This document shows positions 12,822-23,030 of a DNA stretch of 64,000 nucleotides, one piece after another. Below the pieces are notes generated by a model. The model did not search any database, was not told the origin of the DNA, and saw nothing but the letters and a program-made list of their open reading frames with translations. This DNA is from Bondarzewia mesenterica (Eukaryota; Basidiomycota; Agaricomycetes; Russulales; Bondarzewiaceae), in NCBI GenBank assembly GCA_004802705.1, contig SGPL01000003.1, forward strand, positions 129,538 through 193,537, given 5' to 3'. Both the position numbers and the translations under genes were made by a program. Within the stretch, counting starts at the first letter, position 1; each line of letters starts with the position of its first letter.

Positions 12822-13130
12822 ATTGTAAGCTGGCAATATTATAAACTTATCAACTACTCATCCGCACTAAAAGCCATCAACAGTTTTCTGAACTTGAAGT
12901 TCAACTCAAGTTTATGCACGTACAGTATCATGGAATCCATTTCTCATCAACACATTATTCTCTGTTCATTAGCGACTACTCTGTCAGGTTAGATCGGACC
13001 GCCTCCTCGTGTGCGTCTTGGGTTCGTCACATGAGCTCTTGCTATACGGGCAATTCGACTGCTACTCGTGGCCATCGTGGTATCGTGCGAGCCACCTTTC
13101 ATCTAGCCTGTCTACTTATCCATCTGTGCC
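12822..13130. other. Intergenic, epimerase promoter side
   Basis: No gene recognised. The open frame running into the epimerase from about 12914 is a different frame and shows no conserved motif. Confidence 0.35.
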
Positions 13131-14177
13131 ATGAAGATTGTGGTCACCGGAAGCAACGGCTCTGTGGGACGTGCGGTCGTGGCCAACGCGCTGAAGCAAG
13201 GACATATTGTACTTGGGGTCGACCAGACCCCGAACCTGAAGCTGAATGCTCATCCGCGCTTTGGCTTCAAGCAGGTCGACTTGCGCGATTTCGATGAGAC
13301 GCTGAAAGTGCTCGAGGGGTTTGAAGGTGTGGCCCACTTAGCTGCGTTCCCAAACCCGACCGATTATCTCGTCAAGTCTCACAACAGGTCCGCGCGTGCC
13401 AGTTTCTCTTGTTGCTTTGATTGACATCGCATGGTCTTTCAGCAATGTGGTCATCTCTTGGAACGTGCTGCGAGCGTGTGCAGAGGTGCAGTGATATTGC
13501 GTTTATCACGCTGGCCTGCCGAATAATTTATAGCGGTCCGTTCTTGCGACCGCCGTGAAGTTGGGAATAAATCGTGTCGCGGCGGCCTCTACAGCGAACG
13601 TCATCACGATGGTGTACAGCCAGAAACCTCATTTTGAGTATTTCCCCATTGATGAAGACCACCCATGTCTTCCCGACGAGCCTTACGGTCTTTCGAAGCT
13701 GTGCGCTACCTCCATCAATTTATTGCATCCAAGTAATGCATGGGTTGTATTGAAACTCCCTTGTTTTTCTATCCAGTATCGGCGAGATGCAAGCCGATAC
13801 CATCGTCCGACGCTTCCCATCCATGCGCATCGCGAGTCTGCGTTTGCATTGGTGTATCCCTACGCGCGAAAAGGCGCTGAAACAGGATCCCATGAGGGCG
13901 AAAAACGATCTGTGGGGGTGGGTACAAGAAGACTCCGCAGCCGAGGCATTTCTGCTCGCTCTCACGCAAGACGATGGCAGGTGGAGCGGCCATGAGCGAT
14001 TCTTCATCACGGCACCTGACAGATCGTCTCTCGAGTATAATTCCGAGGAACTGAGAGAGGCTTTCTGGGGGGGGCGTGAAGATAAGAGAGGGGAAGGAAA
14101 TCAGTGGGAGGATGGGGTTCTTCGACTGCAGCAAGGCAGAACGGTTGCTGGGATGGGTACATAGAGACGTCGCATAG
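13131..14177 (+). CDS. NAD(P)-dependent epimerase/dehydratase, frame broken near the C-terminus
   Basis: Extended short-chain dehydrogenase. The N-terminal Rossmann motif is VTGSNGSVGRAVV (residues 5-17), followed by VDLRDF and VAHLAAFPNP. The catalytic-region exons read VAAASTANVITMVYS and then EPYGLSKL, giving the YxxxK motif. Later exons give ADTIVRRFPSMRIASLRLHW and DLWGWVQEDSAAEAFLLAL. The reaction is probably on a nucleotide sugar or related substrate, but the family is too broad to say. After SEELREAFW there is a run of eight Gs at 14067-14074. As written the frame continues into an unrelated tail and stops at 14164. In the frame that one G fewer would give, the sequence continues with MGFFDCSKAERLLGWVHRDVA, a normal family ending, to a stop at 14177. 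Either a base-calling error or a genuine late frameshift. Confidence 0.8.
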
Positions 14178-14345
14178 GCGGAAGAGTTACATCTTGTGGT
14201 TGTCCTCAAACATGTTGAAGACTCAGAAAAAATCAAAACATATTGTCGCATTAGCATGCAATTCGTGCGAACCCCTTGGACACCAAACGGTGAGCTGCCC
14301 ATACATTTACAATCCGACGCCAACATCTACTCCGTCGTTGGTATC

Positions 14346-14718
14346 TTACTTCCTCCACTCGCGGATTGTTCCGTCGGGGGAAGTGTATTTAGCGGTCCCC
14401 TTGCCATCGTTATAGTACGTCGACCCGTCGGGATTGCGATAGTAATAGCTGCCACCTCTGAGAGGGACGCCCGAAGTTCAGCGATGCTACTAGTGATAAC
14501 CTCGTACAAACACAAAACTCACTTGTTTAAATAATAGTATCCAGTTTTTCCTTCTCCATAATCGCGAGAGCTCCAATAATTGCCCTGTAGTTGCCACGAG
14601 AGGATACGCACTCGAATACACTCACTGGCCTGAAATGGTAACCCACCTGGGCATTAATCCCTCTACCAGTGTATTGGAACTTTTGAGGGCTGAAAGTCTC
14701 GCTCGTCGTATCGGACAT
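14346..14718 (-). CDS. Small tyrosine-rich protein (81 aa), copy 1
   Basis: Three exons on the minus strand: 14718-14647, 14584-14523 and 14457-14346, giving 81 residues. It begins MSDTTSETF, passes through QYTGRGINAQ and SSRDYG, and ends with GGSYYYRNPDGSTYYNDGKG and KYTSPDGTIREWRK. There is no signal peptide or membrane segment. The protein is hydrophilic and rich in Gly, Ser and Tyr. It lies next to a second copy (15116-15492) with the same exon layout and the same motif order. I chose the Met at 14718 over the Met two codons upstream because the paralogue starts MSD. Similar short proteins occur in other mushrooms as far as I recall, but I know of no function. Confidence 0.75.
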
Positions 14719-15115
14719 GTGCAAGGAGAGGCGATGGAAGGTTGATTCACATCCCGAGTGATTGCTCCGGGGTTATAAGACACCTACACTCCTCGATTCT
14801 CACGACAAGCGGAGCATAACCGCGCCTCGATCGGCGCAACCGAATAGATGGGTGTAACAAAAACACGGAATACTTTGAAACGTGCATGGCCTAGACCCTT
14901 CTATACTTCGCACAAGCCATGTACAATTGCCAAACACAGCGCAGCCGGCATTATTACAAGACCAGTAACAATCAATTACTGTAAAAACAGTTCAATTCTA
15001 GGTCACTATCTGCGCCAAACGCAGTCCCTAAGAAGTGGAGGGAAAGGACACTGAACGGTCAGTTCTTTATGTGTAGAAGATTGTCAGTGAGACGAACCTT
15101 GCCGCCGCCGCCGCC

Positions 15116-15492
15116 TCACTTCTTGGACACGCTTTGGCCACTGGGGGACGTGTACTTAGCGTACCCATCGCCACTGTTGTAGTAGGTCGATCCATTGGGG
15201 TTTGAATAGTAGTAACTCCCATCTCTGGTCACAATTGGCGGCATTTCAGGCAAAGAGCTGGGCAGAATAAATGAAAGACGTACTGGTTAGAATAGTGATA
15301 GGCGTTAGAATCGTTCCCGTAGTCACGAGAGCAATAATGATTGCCCTGCGGAGGTTGATAGGAGCTGTCAGTAACACCGTTGCCTACGATGGCAATGTTC
15401 ATGAGTTGTCACGGTGCGAGCCATACCTGGCTGTTAGTGCCACTACCGGTGTAGGTGTAACCTTTGTCGGAGGAAGAACTGTTATCGGACAT
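15116..15492 (-). CDS. Small tyrosine-rich protein (78 aa), copy 2
   Basis: Three exons: 15492-15427, 15345-15284 and 15224-15116, giving 78 residues. It begins MSDNSSSSDKGYTYTGSGTNSQ, continues GNHYCSRDYGNDSNAYHYSN and ends with GSYYYSNPNGSTYYNSGDG and KYTSPSGQSVSKK. The middle exon is 62 nt, exactly as in copy 1, and both introns interrupt the frame at the same codons. This identifies a tandem duplication. The YxYSNPxGSTYYN core is the best conserved part. Cytosolic by prediction; function unknown. Confidence 0.8.
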
Positions 15493-15651
15493 TGCGAGAA
15501 CGGCGGTGTAATACTAAGAGAGGAGACGGTTGATGGGAAGTATCGAGTCCAACAAACGGAGTTACCCAGCCTTTAAGGAAGACGCCTGATTACGTTATCT
15601 GCACTTATTGGTCGACTCCGCGGCACTCCGCGGCGACTCAGCACCTTGCAG

Positions 15652-16044
15652 GTTTGACAGGACCCGCGAAGCTAGCCCGATGTTTCCCGGGAAAATAGCA
15701 TATTTGAGGGTCAAATTTTGGCCATTTTCTTCCCCGAAAATAGCATATTTTAGGCTGCGGAGCCGATAAAATTGCATTTTCTTAACGGCCAATAGCATAT
15801 TTGAGGCCGAGTCTGCTATTTTTTTTTTTTCAATTTACGCTGAAGCTGGCAGAATGGAGGGCAGATTCTGACAGAAATCCGCGCATGGTGTAACATAACG
15901 TCACTAAATGTGACTATCGTGACAAATCGTGACAAACCCTCACAACTATAGCATATTTTAGACCCAAAACATTGCATATTTGAGGCCCGATTTTGGGGTA
16001 TACGACCGGGAAACATTAGGCTAGCTTCGCGGGTCCTGGTTTGA
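15652..16044. mobile_element. MITE with 32-bp terminal inverted repeats and 6-bp target-site duplication
   Basis: The element spans 15658-16038 (381 bp). The left end 15658-15689 begins CAGGACCCGCGAAGCTAGCC. The right end 16007-16038 is its inverted copy, with 30 of 32 bases matching. GTTTGA flanks both sides (15652-15657 and 16039-16044) as a target-site duplication. There is no coding capacity. The inside is AT-rich, with five direct copies of ATAGCATATTTGAGG or close variants. It is therefore a non-autonomous DNA transposon. The superfamily is not clear: a 6-bp duplication does not match the usual 8 bp of hAT elements. Confidence 0.85.
15695..15985. repeat. Internal direct repeats of the MITE
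   Basis: Five 15-bp copies of ATAGCATATTTGAGG-like sequence lie at 15695-15709, 15740-15754, 15792-15806, 15948-15962 and 15971-15985, all in the same orientation. A sixth degraded copy may lie near 15770. Subterminal repeats like these often bind the transposase in DNA transposons; that role is inferred here. Confidence 0.7.
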
Positions 16045-16326
16045 CCCTGTCAATGGGTGAAGGGTTCTATCTACCTTTGACCACTTTGACCCCGCGCAAC
16101 ACTGGCGGCGAGAACGACGTCCTAAGTCAAGCCTCCCAGCGCTGACTCCAAGTTGATTCCAGCATCAACGCATCAACATCCAAGCTGCACGGTCAAGCAT
16201 CGCACAATCAATCTTCTGGCAAAAAAGACATTGGTCACAGTGCACATTTCCTCATTAAACACCTTCCTTGCCTGTTCTGCTCATTTTGAGTCACTTCCAA
16301 GCTCCCAACTACGCTTCCACATCAGC

Positions 16327-16560
16327 ATGGACTCCAGATTGGCCCTCTGTTTTCCTCCAGAAATCGTCTCCAAAATATTCTTAAAGTGTATCGACATTGG
16401 CGAAGCTACGTTCCCTGATCGTGCGCCTATCCTTCTCACTCGCATCAGTCGATAGTGGCGGGTGGTTGCATTATCAACACCTCGTTTATGGTCATACCTA
16501 TGTCTATCCAACCTCTGTTGTCAGTGGACAACGCTTGGGCTCACACGGACTGTAGAGTAG
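16327..16560 (+). pseudogene. F-box protein relic
   Basis: The frame starts MDSRLALCFPPEIVSKIFLKC, a typical opening of mushroom F-box-like domains, then PILLTRISR before a TAG at 16453-16455. The same frame continues past the stop with WRVVALSTPRLWSYLCLS, exactly what normally follows in this family. Soon afterwards it stops again at 16558. The remaining few hundred residues of a normal F-box protein are missing. The gene is thus both interrupted and truncated, beside a MITE. Confidence 0.6.
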
Positions 16561-16721
16561 AACAAATGGAATGTATACTCAGTCTCGGTAGAGAGAACTT
16601 GTAAGACTAAATGGCAAACCTGTAGAGTAGAACAAATGGAATGTATACTACAGGTAATATTAGTGGATGGATAAAAAGGAATAACGAGTGAGTACTGACC
16701 TCAGTCTCGGTAGAGAGAACT
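16550..16721. repeat. Interleaved direct repeats
   Basis: A 30-bp sequence starting CTGTAGAGTAGAACAAATGG occurs at 16550-16579 and again at 16620-16649. A 22-bp sequence starting CTCAGTCTCGGTAGAGAGAA occurs at 16578-16599 and 16700-16721. The two units abut in the first instance but are split by about 50 bp in the second, suggesting a duplication followed by an insertion or a partial deletion. Confidence 0.75.
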
Positions 16722-18643
16722 GAGGGAAAGGAAACGAGCGAGGAGAAATTTTCGTATGTACTATTCAAACGGCGCAACGCGTTCCGTTCCGCTCTGCTGC
16801 GTAGCTTCGTCCTCCGCTCTCCTGTACTCCGACGTCACCTGACCACGGTGCGTGCAGGTGTAACTTACAACATGTATGTTGGTCTTTCTGCACTGCACGT
16901 GTTGGAGGTTCGATTCGTACATGAGTTGGCGGTGGGTAGGTTATGATACAAGGGAGGGTTCAGTGGTGTACAAGAATTTAAAGAAGGTGAACATCATGCA
17001 ATTGGCAAGTCCGACAAGGATGTTCATATACTATTTATTTGCGAACCCTCCTGAGGTTCATTGGATGGTGACCTCACATTATGAGCAGTCGTCCCTGCAG
17101 TACGCCAAGGACGATATGGATTGAGAATCAGGGCATTGAAGACGAACGAAGATGGACCTGTTCAGAGAGAAACTGGGCTATTAGTACGAGCACAACGTTA
17201 ACAAGGGCACATACCAAGAAATACGACTATCGCACATGCTGTTTCAACCGTCAACCGCATTGTCGTAGCAGGATCGTCGACCTCAGAGAAAATCTCCACG
17301 GTCGGTGAGATGCATGGTAATTTGCGAATGCGACCAGCAATCGTAGGGCCCATCTGTACTTGAGTGTGTTCGATGACAGTCAGTCCAACAGATACCTATA
17401 TCTATAATATGTGAGGCGACATCAAATGGTCTGAAAGAACATGGCAGCAGAAACACCTTGGCGAAGATTGCTCTGATTGGAAGCATTAGTACTGGTAGCT
17501 GGCAAAGCACACTGGTCGACCAGCTGGAGGTTCCAACTTCTATTGAGTTAGATTTTGGAGGAGTGCACAACCGGCATCAAGTCCTCACCGGAACAAGCCT
17601 CAGGAGTCCTACATACCATCATGCTTGTCGCTGACAATCATTGAGCTTATCGCGGGCCGGACAGTTGTAGGCAGTGCTAGGAAGACCGGAGCAGGAGTTG
17701 CAGAGTCGGCGTGGTAAGCGTTACTGTAAGCCTCTGATCTATGAGATCAGTCGTTGAGAAATGAATGTGAACTTCTGAGCAAGGGAAGATTGAGCGTTAC
17801 GATGTCATTGATTGTCACTAGCTGGCCATGCGAGGATCCGAGTCTTCCACCGGGTTCAAGTGTAACAGACACGTTTGAACATATTCTCCAAAAACGAGAT
17901 AATCATATTGCGACTCACATCAACCAGCCCTATTGCCGGCGTTAGACAGGAACAGCCATGCTATTGAGGCAGTGACAAGGTGCCCGAGCCATGGCAAGAG
18001 CTGAAGCACCGTCAGGCGGTACTGGTCCAATGCTGCTGGCATCAGTAATGCAGCAATGCCCGTCCCTCCTTTCAATACTCATCTTGAGTGATAATCAATT
18101 GATGGGACCAAGCCGCTTCAAGGAAAACGAGCAGTTACACTCGCAGAACCTTTCTGCCACGCTCAAGCTTACTCGTCAGAAAATTCAGGGACGTACCGAT
18201 TCCTTCTTGAATCGCGCTCAATTGGTTTCATACTATGATCGTCGTCAATTCAGCGCCCCTGTACAGTGTCTTGCTGTCAAGATCTAATTAGGTTTGAATT
18301 TTTCTGGACATCTTATTATACCGATCGCCGGCCTGGTCAAAAAAAGGGCAAAAAAAGACAAGTTGAGTATGTAAACGTAACTGACAGTGATTCCTTACCA
18401 AATGATAGTGAAGATGCATCATGCATGGATGAAAGTCCGAACTGTTACTCGTAAACGTAATTACATTCCACATTACTATCCAACCGCAAGAGCTACACAT
18501 GTTATTTCTTCATCTCAGGTGTGTCGTTCCACACACCATTACTCATCGTGTCATTCCCTTTCTACACCCGTTTTTGTGAACAACAACAGAGACACCGACA
18601 CCAGGCCCGGTTCGCTGTCGACTCCTTCCTCGATTTCCAATTC
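16722..18643. other. Gene-poor, decayed region
   Basis: No intact gene could be recognised. Broken frames around 17991-18675 give protein-like fragments (for example KKRQVEYVNVTDSDSLPND near 18350-18410) interrupted by stops and frame changes, as in a decayed gene or transposon. Fragments at 16876-17124 and, on the minus strand, 17283-17570 carry no motif I know. Confidence 0.4.
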
Positions 18644-21285
18644 TTATGATGCCCGCTTCTCACGTTCTTCCTGAGCGAGGACTTCATCGGGATCGCGACC
18701 CCGCACTTCTGGAAGGGTCAGTGTGACCGCTAGAAACAAAACACAGCACAGAGAAGTATAAATCATTAATAGGGCAGTACACAGAGACGCAACGAACCTG
18801 CGCCGAGGAAACAGACCCCCATGAAGACTGTCCAGCAAGGCCGAAGGAATGTCAAGTTAGAGGAAGGACAGTGCAAGACACATATCACTCACTCCACATA
18901 ACATTGGGGGTCCCGATCTTCCTGCTTAGGGTGTTGAAAGCGAGCGAAGAGATGATCGCGCCCGCTTTGCCGCTTGCGGCAGAGATGCCATGTGCGGTGG
19001 CACGGTAGCGCGTCGGGAAGACTTCGGCGGGATAGCACTAGACGTTTACCGTAGAAGCTGTGTATTAGAATAACGAAAAAAAAAAGCGACTGGAAGGCAT
19101 ACGTAGGTTGTTCTGAGACCAGATGCATTAGTGAAGAACGACGTGCGGAGACTGTTATTTGGAAGTACTCACGCATTGGCGCCAAAGTTAAAGAAGAACT
19201 AGAAGTGAAAAGGACATTAGCGGAAGAACTCGCGTTGATCCCGCCCTGCTCACCAGGAGGAACGCGAAGCAAACGACGAATGATGCCGTGTTCATCGTAT
19301 TGAACTTGCCAGCCATGATACCAACTGCCAATACACGACTATGAGCCACGATCCACAGCAAAACGGGAAAATATAGTATGCACGGAAAAGCGCAGCCATC
19401 AAAAAGCCTTGAATCTGGATCCACTTGCGTCCAAGCTTCTCGATGGTGAGGACAGTGACGTAGTATCCTGTGAGCAATTGAAACATCGTGGATGTTATGC
19501 GCGCCATTCAAATGCACTTTGTGAGAGGCGGGGAGACGCACCTGGCACGAATCCTAAGACGGTAATGATGATGTTACCAATGGAGATCTTGAAGAGACGT
19601 TCCCAAGGTGTTCCCGTCTTGCCAGCGAACCCAATTTGCTGCAGTACGACGTTTTGGTTCAGGTTGATACCGTAGAAGCTATAGGACGCGAGAAGGTCAT
19701 CATTGAGAGGATATATATTTATAAATGCAAAGTTAGACGAACGCAATGTCGAGCAGGAACCAGCACGCGCAGGTCCCGATCAGGATCTTTGCGTGTCGCC
19801 ATTCCGAGAAATAACGGATAAATTCTAGTATATTTCAGAAAATGAATCAGCATTTGTCCACTGCCTCGAATAATTGACTTAGTACCCGTGAAATGTGCCT
19901 TGTGTCCAGTGGTCTGCTGTTCGGTGGTAATGGTAGGTGAAGGCGTCTCATCTGAGGTGGCACTCGAGTCCGCATCCTCAGGTTTTTCCGGAACGTCAAC
20001 GCTCGCGTCCGCTTTCTTCTTGAGCTCCGCAATCGGGTCCTCTTCGTCCTTCTTCGCTTCAGTTGACTTCAGGTACCGTGTTGACTCGGGCAGCGTGAGA
20101 CGTTGATAGAGCGTGCCAAAAGCGGGAATGAGCGACAAGCCTACGACAATGCGCCATACTGAGAANCAAGAGNAGACGAGANAGTTNAAAACTGCGNTGC
20201 TCANACGANATCGTGAATNGNNTTACCTCCGTCGACTTTGCTGGTCTTGCCCTCNTCGTTCATGACGTGCTTGTAACACGCGAGGACGATGATCGTGACC
20301 AAGCTGCCTGCGAGACTGCCCCATCCTTGATTAGCAAAGATGTAGGCCAGCATTGTTCCCCGCTTGCGAAGGTTCGCGCGGTCGGAGGTCACGGAGGCCG
20401 ACATCGGGTAGTCGCCGCCCACGCCGATGCCCAGAATTATGCGGAACACACCAAGGTATATGAGGGCTGAATTAGGGGAGAGGGAACCTGGGAGCCACGA
20501 TGGGTGAGTCCTAATGGACATCCGAAGGGGAGAGATCCTCACCAGTTGGATCAGATATGCAAAGGATTGTGGCGAAGATGATGAGCATCAGTTCCTTGCC
20601 GTCTGCACGGCGCACGAGTGAGGTGATTCGATGCAAACCAACAGTCGTCAGGCCCGGCCAAGATAGACATGCAAGATAGATGAGATGACAATGAGATAAA
20701 GGGAAAAGAAGTGATGGTGCGCACATATCGCTTTACGACCGAACCGGTCGGCCATGTAACCTGTGGCAAAGTCAGCGATTTGTTCATCAAGATGATGAGA
20801 AATCGCCCTCACCAAAAGCGAATTGGCCAACGACGCTACCAATGTTGGCTGCAGCTTTGACGAAGCCCTCGAGCCCAGCAGGGAGAGATTCGCCCCCGTA
20901 CAGACGAAATTGAAGCATAGTAGCCACGGGCTTGAAATCATCGTTTCAGCGCGTACCGGAGCACGAATCGGACCGACACACTCACATTGATGATGAACAA
21001 ATCGTAAGCTGTGGCCGTCAAATTTAAGGCGCGTAGACCCAAACACGAAAACGAAACGCACCGTCGAGGAAAAAACCGACCTGCAAACCCGTAATCAATA
21101 CAACAGATGGTCACACGACACAAAATACTCACGCCCGCGATGCCCAACAGCTTCATTTCAGCATACGTTAGGATGAACGGGGGCTTGTCATCTCCCGACC
21201 GCTCATATTCTTCGAGCGTAGACTTGAAACGAGGAGATGGAGGGTAAATTGAGCCCGCATTGGTGTCTTCGGGCTTATTCGACAT
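18644..21285 (-). CDS. PHO84: PHO84-type inorganic phosphate:H+ symporter (MFS)
   Basis: Major-facilitator transporter of the phosphate:proton symporter family, acting at the plasma membrane. It starts at 21285 with [20 protein letters not shown] and a short cytosolic leader. Family landmarks in order are [36 protein letters not shown], the diagnostic [18 protein letters not shown], a central cytosolic loop, [51 protein letters not shown] and a tail [23 protein letters not shown]. The central loop carries an acidic Ser/Pro/Glu-rich insertion (about 20050-19900) likely to be a regulatory site. Ambiguous bases at about 20166-20256 fall in an intron and the edge of an exon, so a few residues there cannot be read. 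About ten short introns. Confidence 0.9.
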
Positions 21286-21426
21286 GTTGAGGTGGGTTCC
21301 GGAAAAGAGCCTGTGCGAGAAATGCGAGATTAGAGAGGTCGGAAAGGCTGAAATACTTATACGTTGGGATTACAAGACAAGTTAGACACACGATTGTGGA
21401 ACCTGCGACTCGGGGACACGATCGAA

Positions 21427-21915
21427 ATGCTCCACCAAGTCGAAGCGAAAGTGACTAGCCGAGTACTCGACCTCGATTTTATTTTCGGCAGCTTCTTACA
21501 AGACCTAACCCGAGAAGAGGGTTCCGTACAACTACCGAACATGTTCGACTTGTCTGGATCCCGTCCGACGCGGCCGGCGCTCAGTGAATTCTGTGATACT
21601 GAGCTCGAGATCTCTTCTCGTCAAATCATACCAGCCATCATTAGTTCAGAAAATACGGTACAAACACCGTTAGAACCACCAACTGCCAGTGCGAGCCCAG
21701 ACAAACAAGAAAGCCTGCGTCCATGTATGCCTTCATTGGGAGCAACGCATGTCGTCATCAGATTCCGTGCAAACGAGGTCGGAGCAGCAAAACTATTAGT
21801 CCAGAGTGAGGTCGATGCTCGAGAGCACCCCGAGAAGGGCCGACAAGCATCGGCGATGGTGCTGTCCGGCTTTGCAGCGCCTCTTTCGGCGCGCAGACTA
21901 CAATGTATAATTTGA
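21427..21915 (+). CDS. Unrecognised open frame, 162 codons
   Basis: A continuous frame from an ATG at 21427 (MLHQVEAKVTSRVLDLDF) to a stop at 21915, divergent from the phosphate transporter gene. The composition is plausible for protein (FGSFLQDLTREEGSVQLPN), but I see no domain. A frame of similar length lies on the opposite strand (21621-22022), so coding status is doubtful. It may simply lie in the transporter's promoter. Confidence 0.2.
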   Translation: MLHQVEAKVTSRVLDLDFIFGSFLQDLTREEGSVQLPNMFDLSGSRPTRPALSEFCDTELEISSRQIIPAIISSENTVQTPLEPPTASASPDKQESLRPCMPSLGATHVVIRFRANEVGAAKLLVQSEVDAREHPEKGRQASAMVLSGFAAPLSARRLQCII

Positions 21916-23030
21916 AGGAATCGCAGATTCTCGGGACATAAACTGGGTTGACAATCGCCTCCGTTTTTCTGAACTATCGGCGCTGATGTACTTCGATGTG
22001 TGAATAGCAAGTTTTGCTTCAAATCTGTCTCGTCCAGTCGTTTAACAGTAATGAACGAGAATCTTCTGCAGGAAGATCATGAGCATGAACGCGTCCATGT
22101 GATGCCATGAGGCTGGCCTCGTGTCTCAATTATTCTCAACATTGCCCACCTACTTCCTACAAGAAGACTCACCAAAGGGTTTGGTCAAAAGAGGAAGCTC
22201 AGACTCCCCAATGGTGTGTACCAAAAGCACTCACAGTGATAGGATGGTCAGTATTCTCGCATTCTAGATTTCTGTTTCAAGATATCCGGCAGAAGGAGCG
22301 AGTAGAGATAAGAAATCTGGGGTGGCAAACATATAACACATGTCGGAACGGGTCTCATGACAGAGAGCAATGGTAATGCAGGGGGCCGCTGGTTGCTATT
22401 GGAGCGACAGACCTATATGAATAATGTTTCGTCACCTATACACACTCACGAAATTTGGAGGGAGATTGAACCCTGATACATAGATAGACATAGATGCATG
22501 ATGTCAAGACATATCTTGAGAGAGTTTTCCAGTATTGAGAGGTCCATAAGTACCAAAGTTGTTTGCAGAAGGAACAGATGTGAGCGCTGAGCCTTTGAAG
22601 TTAGGAATGAGAACTCGAGAATTTGAAAACGGTGGAAACGTGGTTGAATTGGCTGCAAATTGGCTGACTACGAAAATTGTGAAATTGTTCGCGTTTCAAG
22701 CACGTGGGAAGCGGTTTTGATCACCTGACCCATGATATAAGACGCGGCTCAGTCGGAAGGAGTCGCTCGCGGATCAGCCAAGTGGATCAAGCGCGTTCAC
22801 TTCTGGTTCTACTTATCGCTAACAAGTCAGCGAAATTTGTCTTCAGAGCAGCGTTTCCTCTACAACGCTAAGGCGCGCCAGAGGCGCGCGCTAACAGTGA
22901 AGCGAAAATCTTACTTCTTTGTCAGACACCGTCACTAAAGCGGATGACTTCACACTGATCTCGAGTATATAAGGCCTGAGGCCTAGGGTCTAAGGACCTG
23001 TCGTCACCCGTCCTGCCTTCTCTTTTCAAA
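21916..23030. other. Intergenic, dehydrogenase promoter region
   Basis: No gene seen. The distal part is featureless; the proximal 100 bases hold the TATA box listed separately. A GC-rich stretch with short inverted GGCGCGCC-like repeats lies near 22870-22892. Confidence 0.4.
22966..22973 (+). promoter_or_regulatory. TATA box of the alcohol dehydrogenase gene
   Basis: TATATAAG lies 58 bases before the ATG at 23031, in an otherwise GC-balanced stretch. Position and sequence fit a focused fungal core promoter with a short leader. Confidence 0.6.

Noticed and set aside
15271..15576. Plus-strand open frame of 101 codons
   Set aside because: It covers the minus-strand small tyrosine-rich gene, whose three exons match a paralogue; the plus-strand frame is a shadow.
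15695..15985. CRISPR-like array
   Set aside because: Repeats are 15 bp, irregularly spaced and inside a transposon-like element of a eukaryotic genome.
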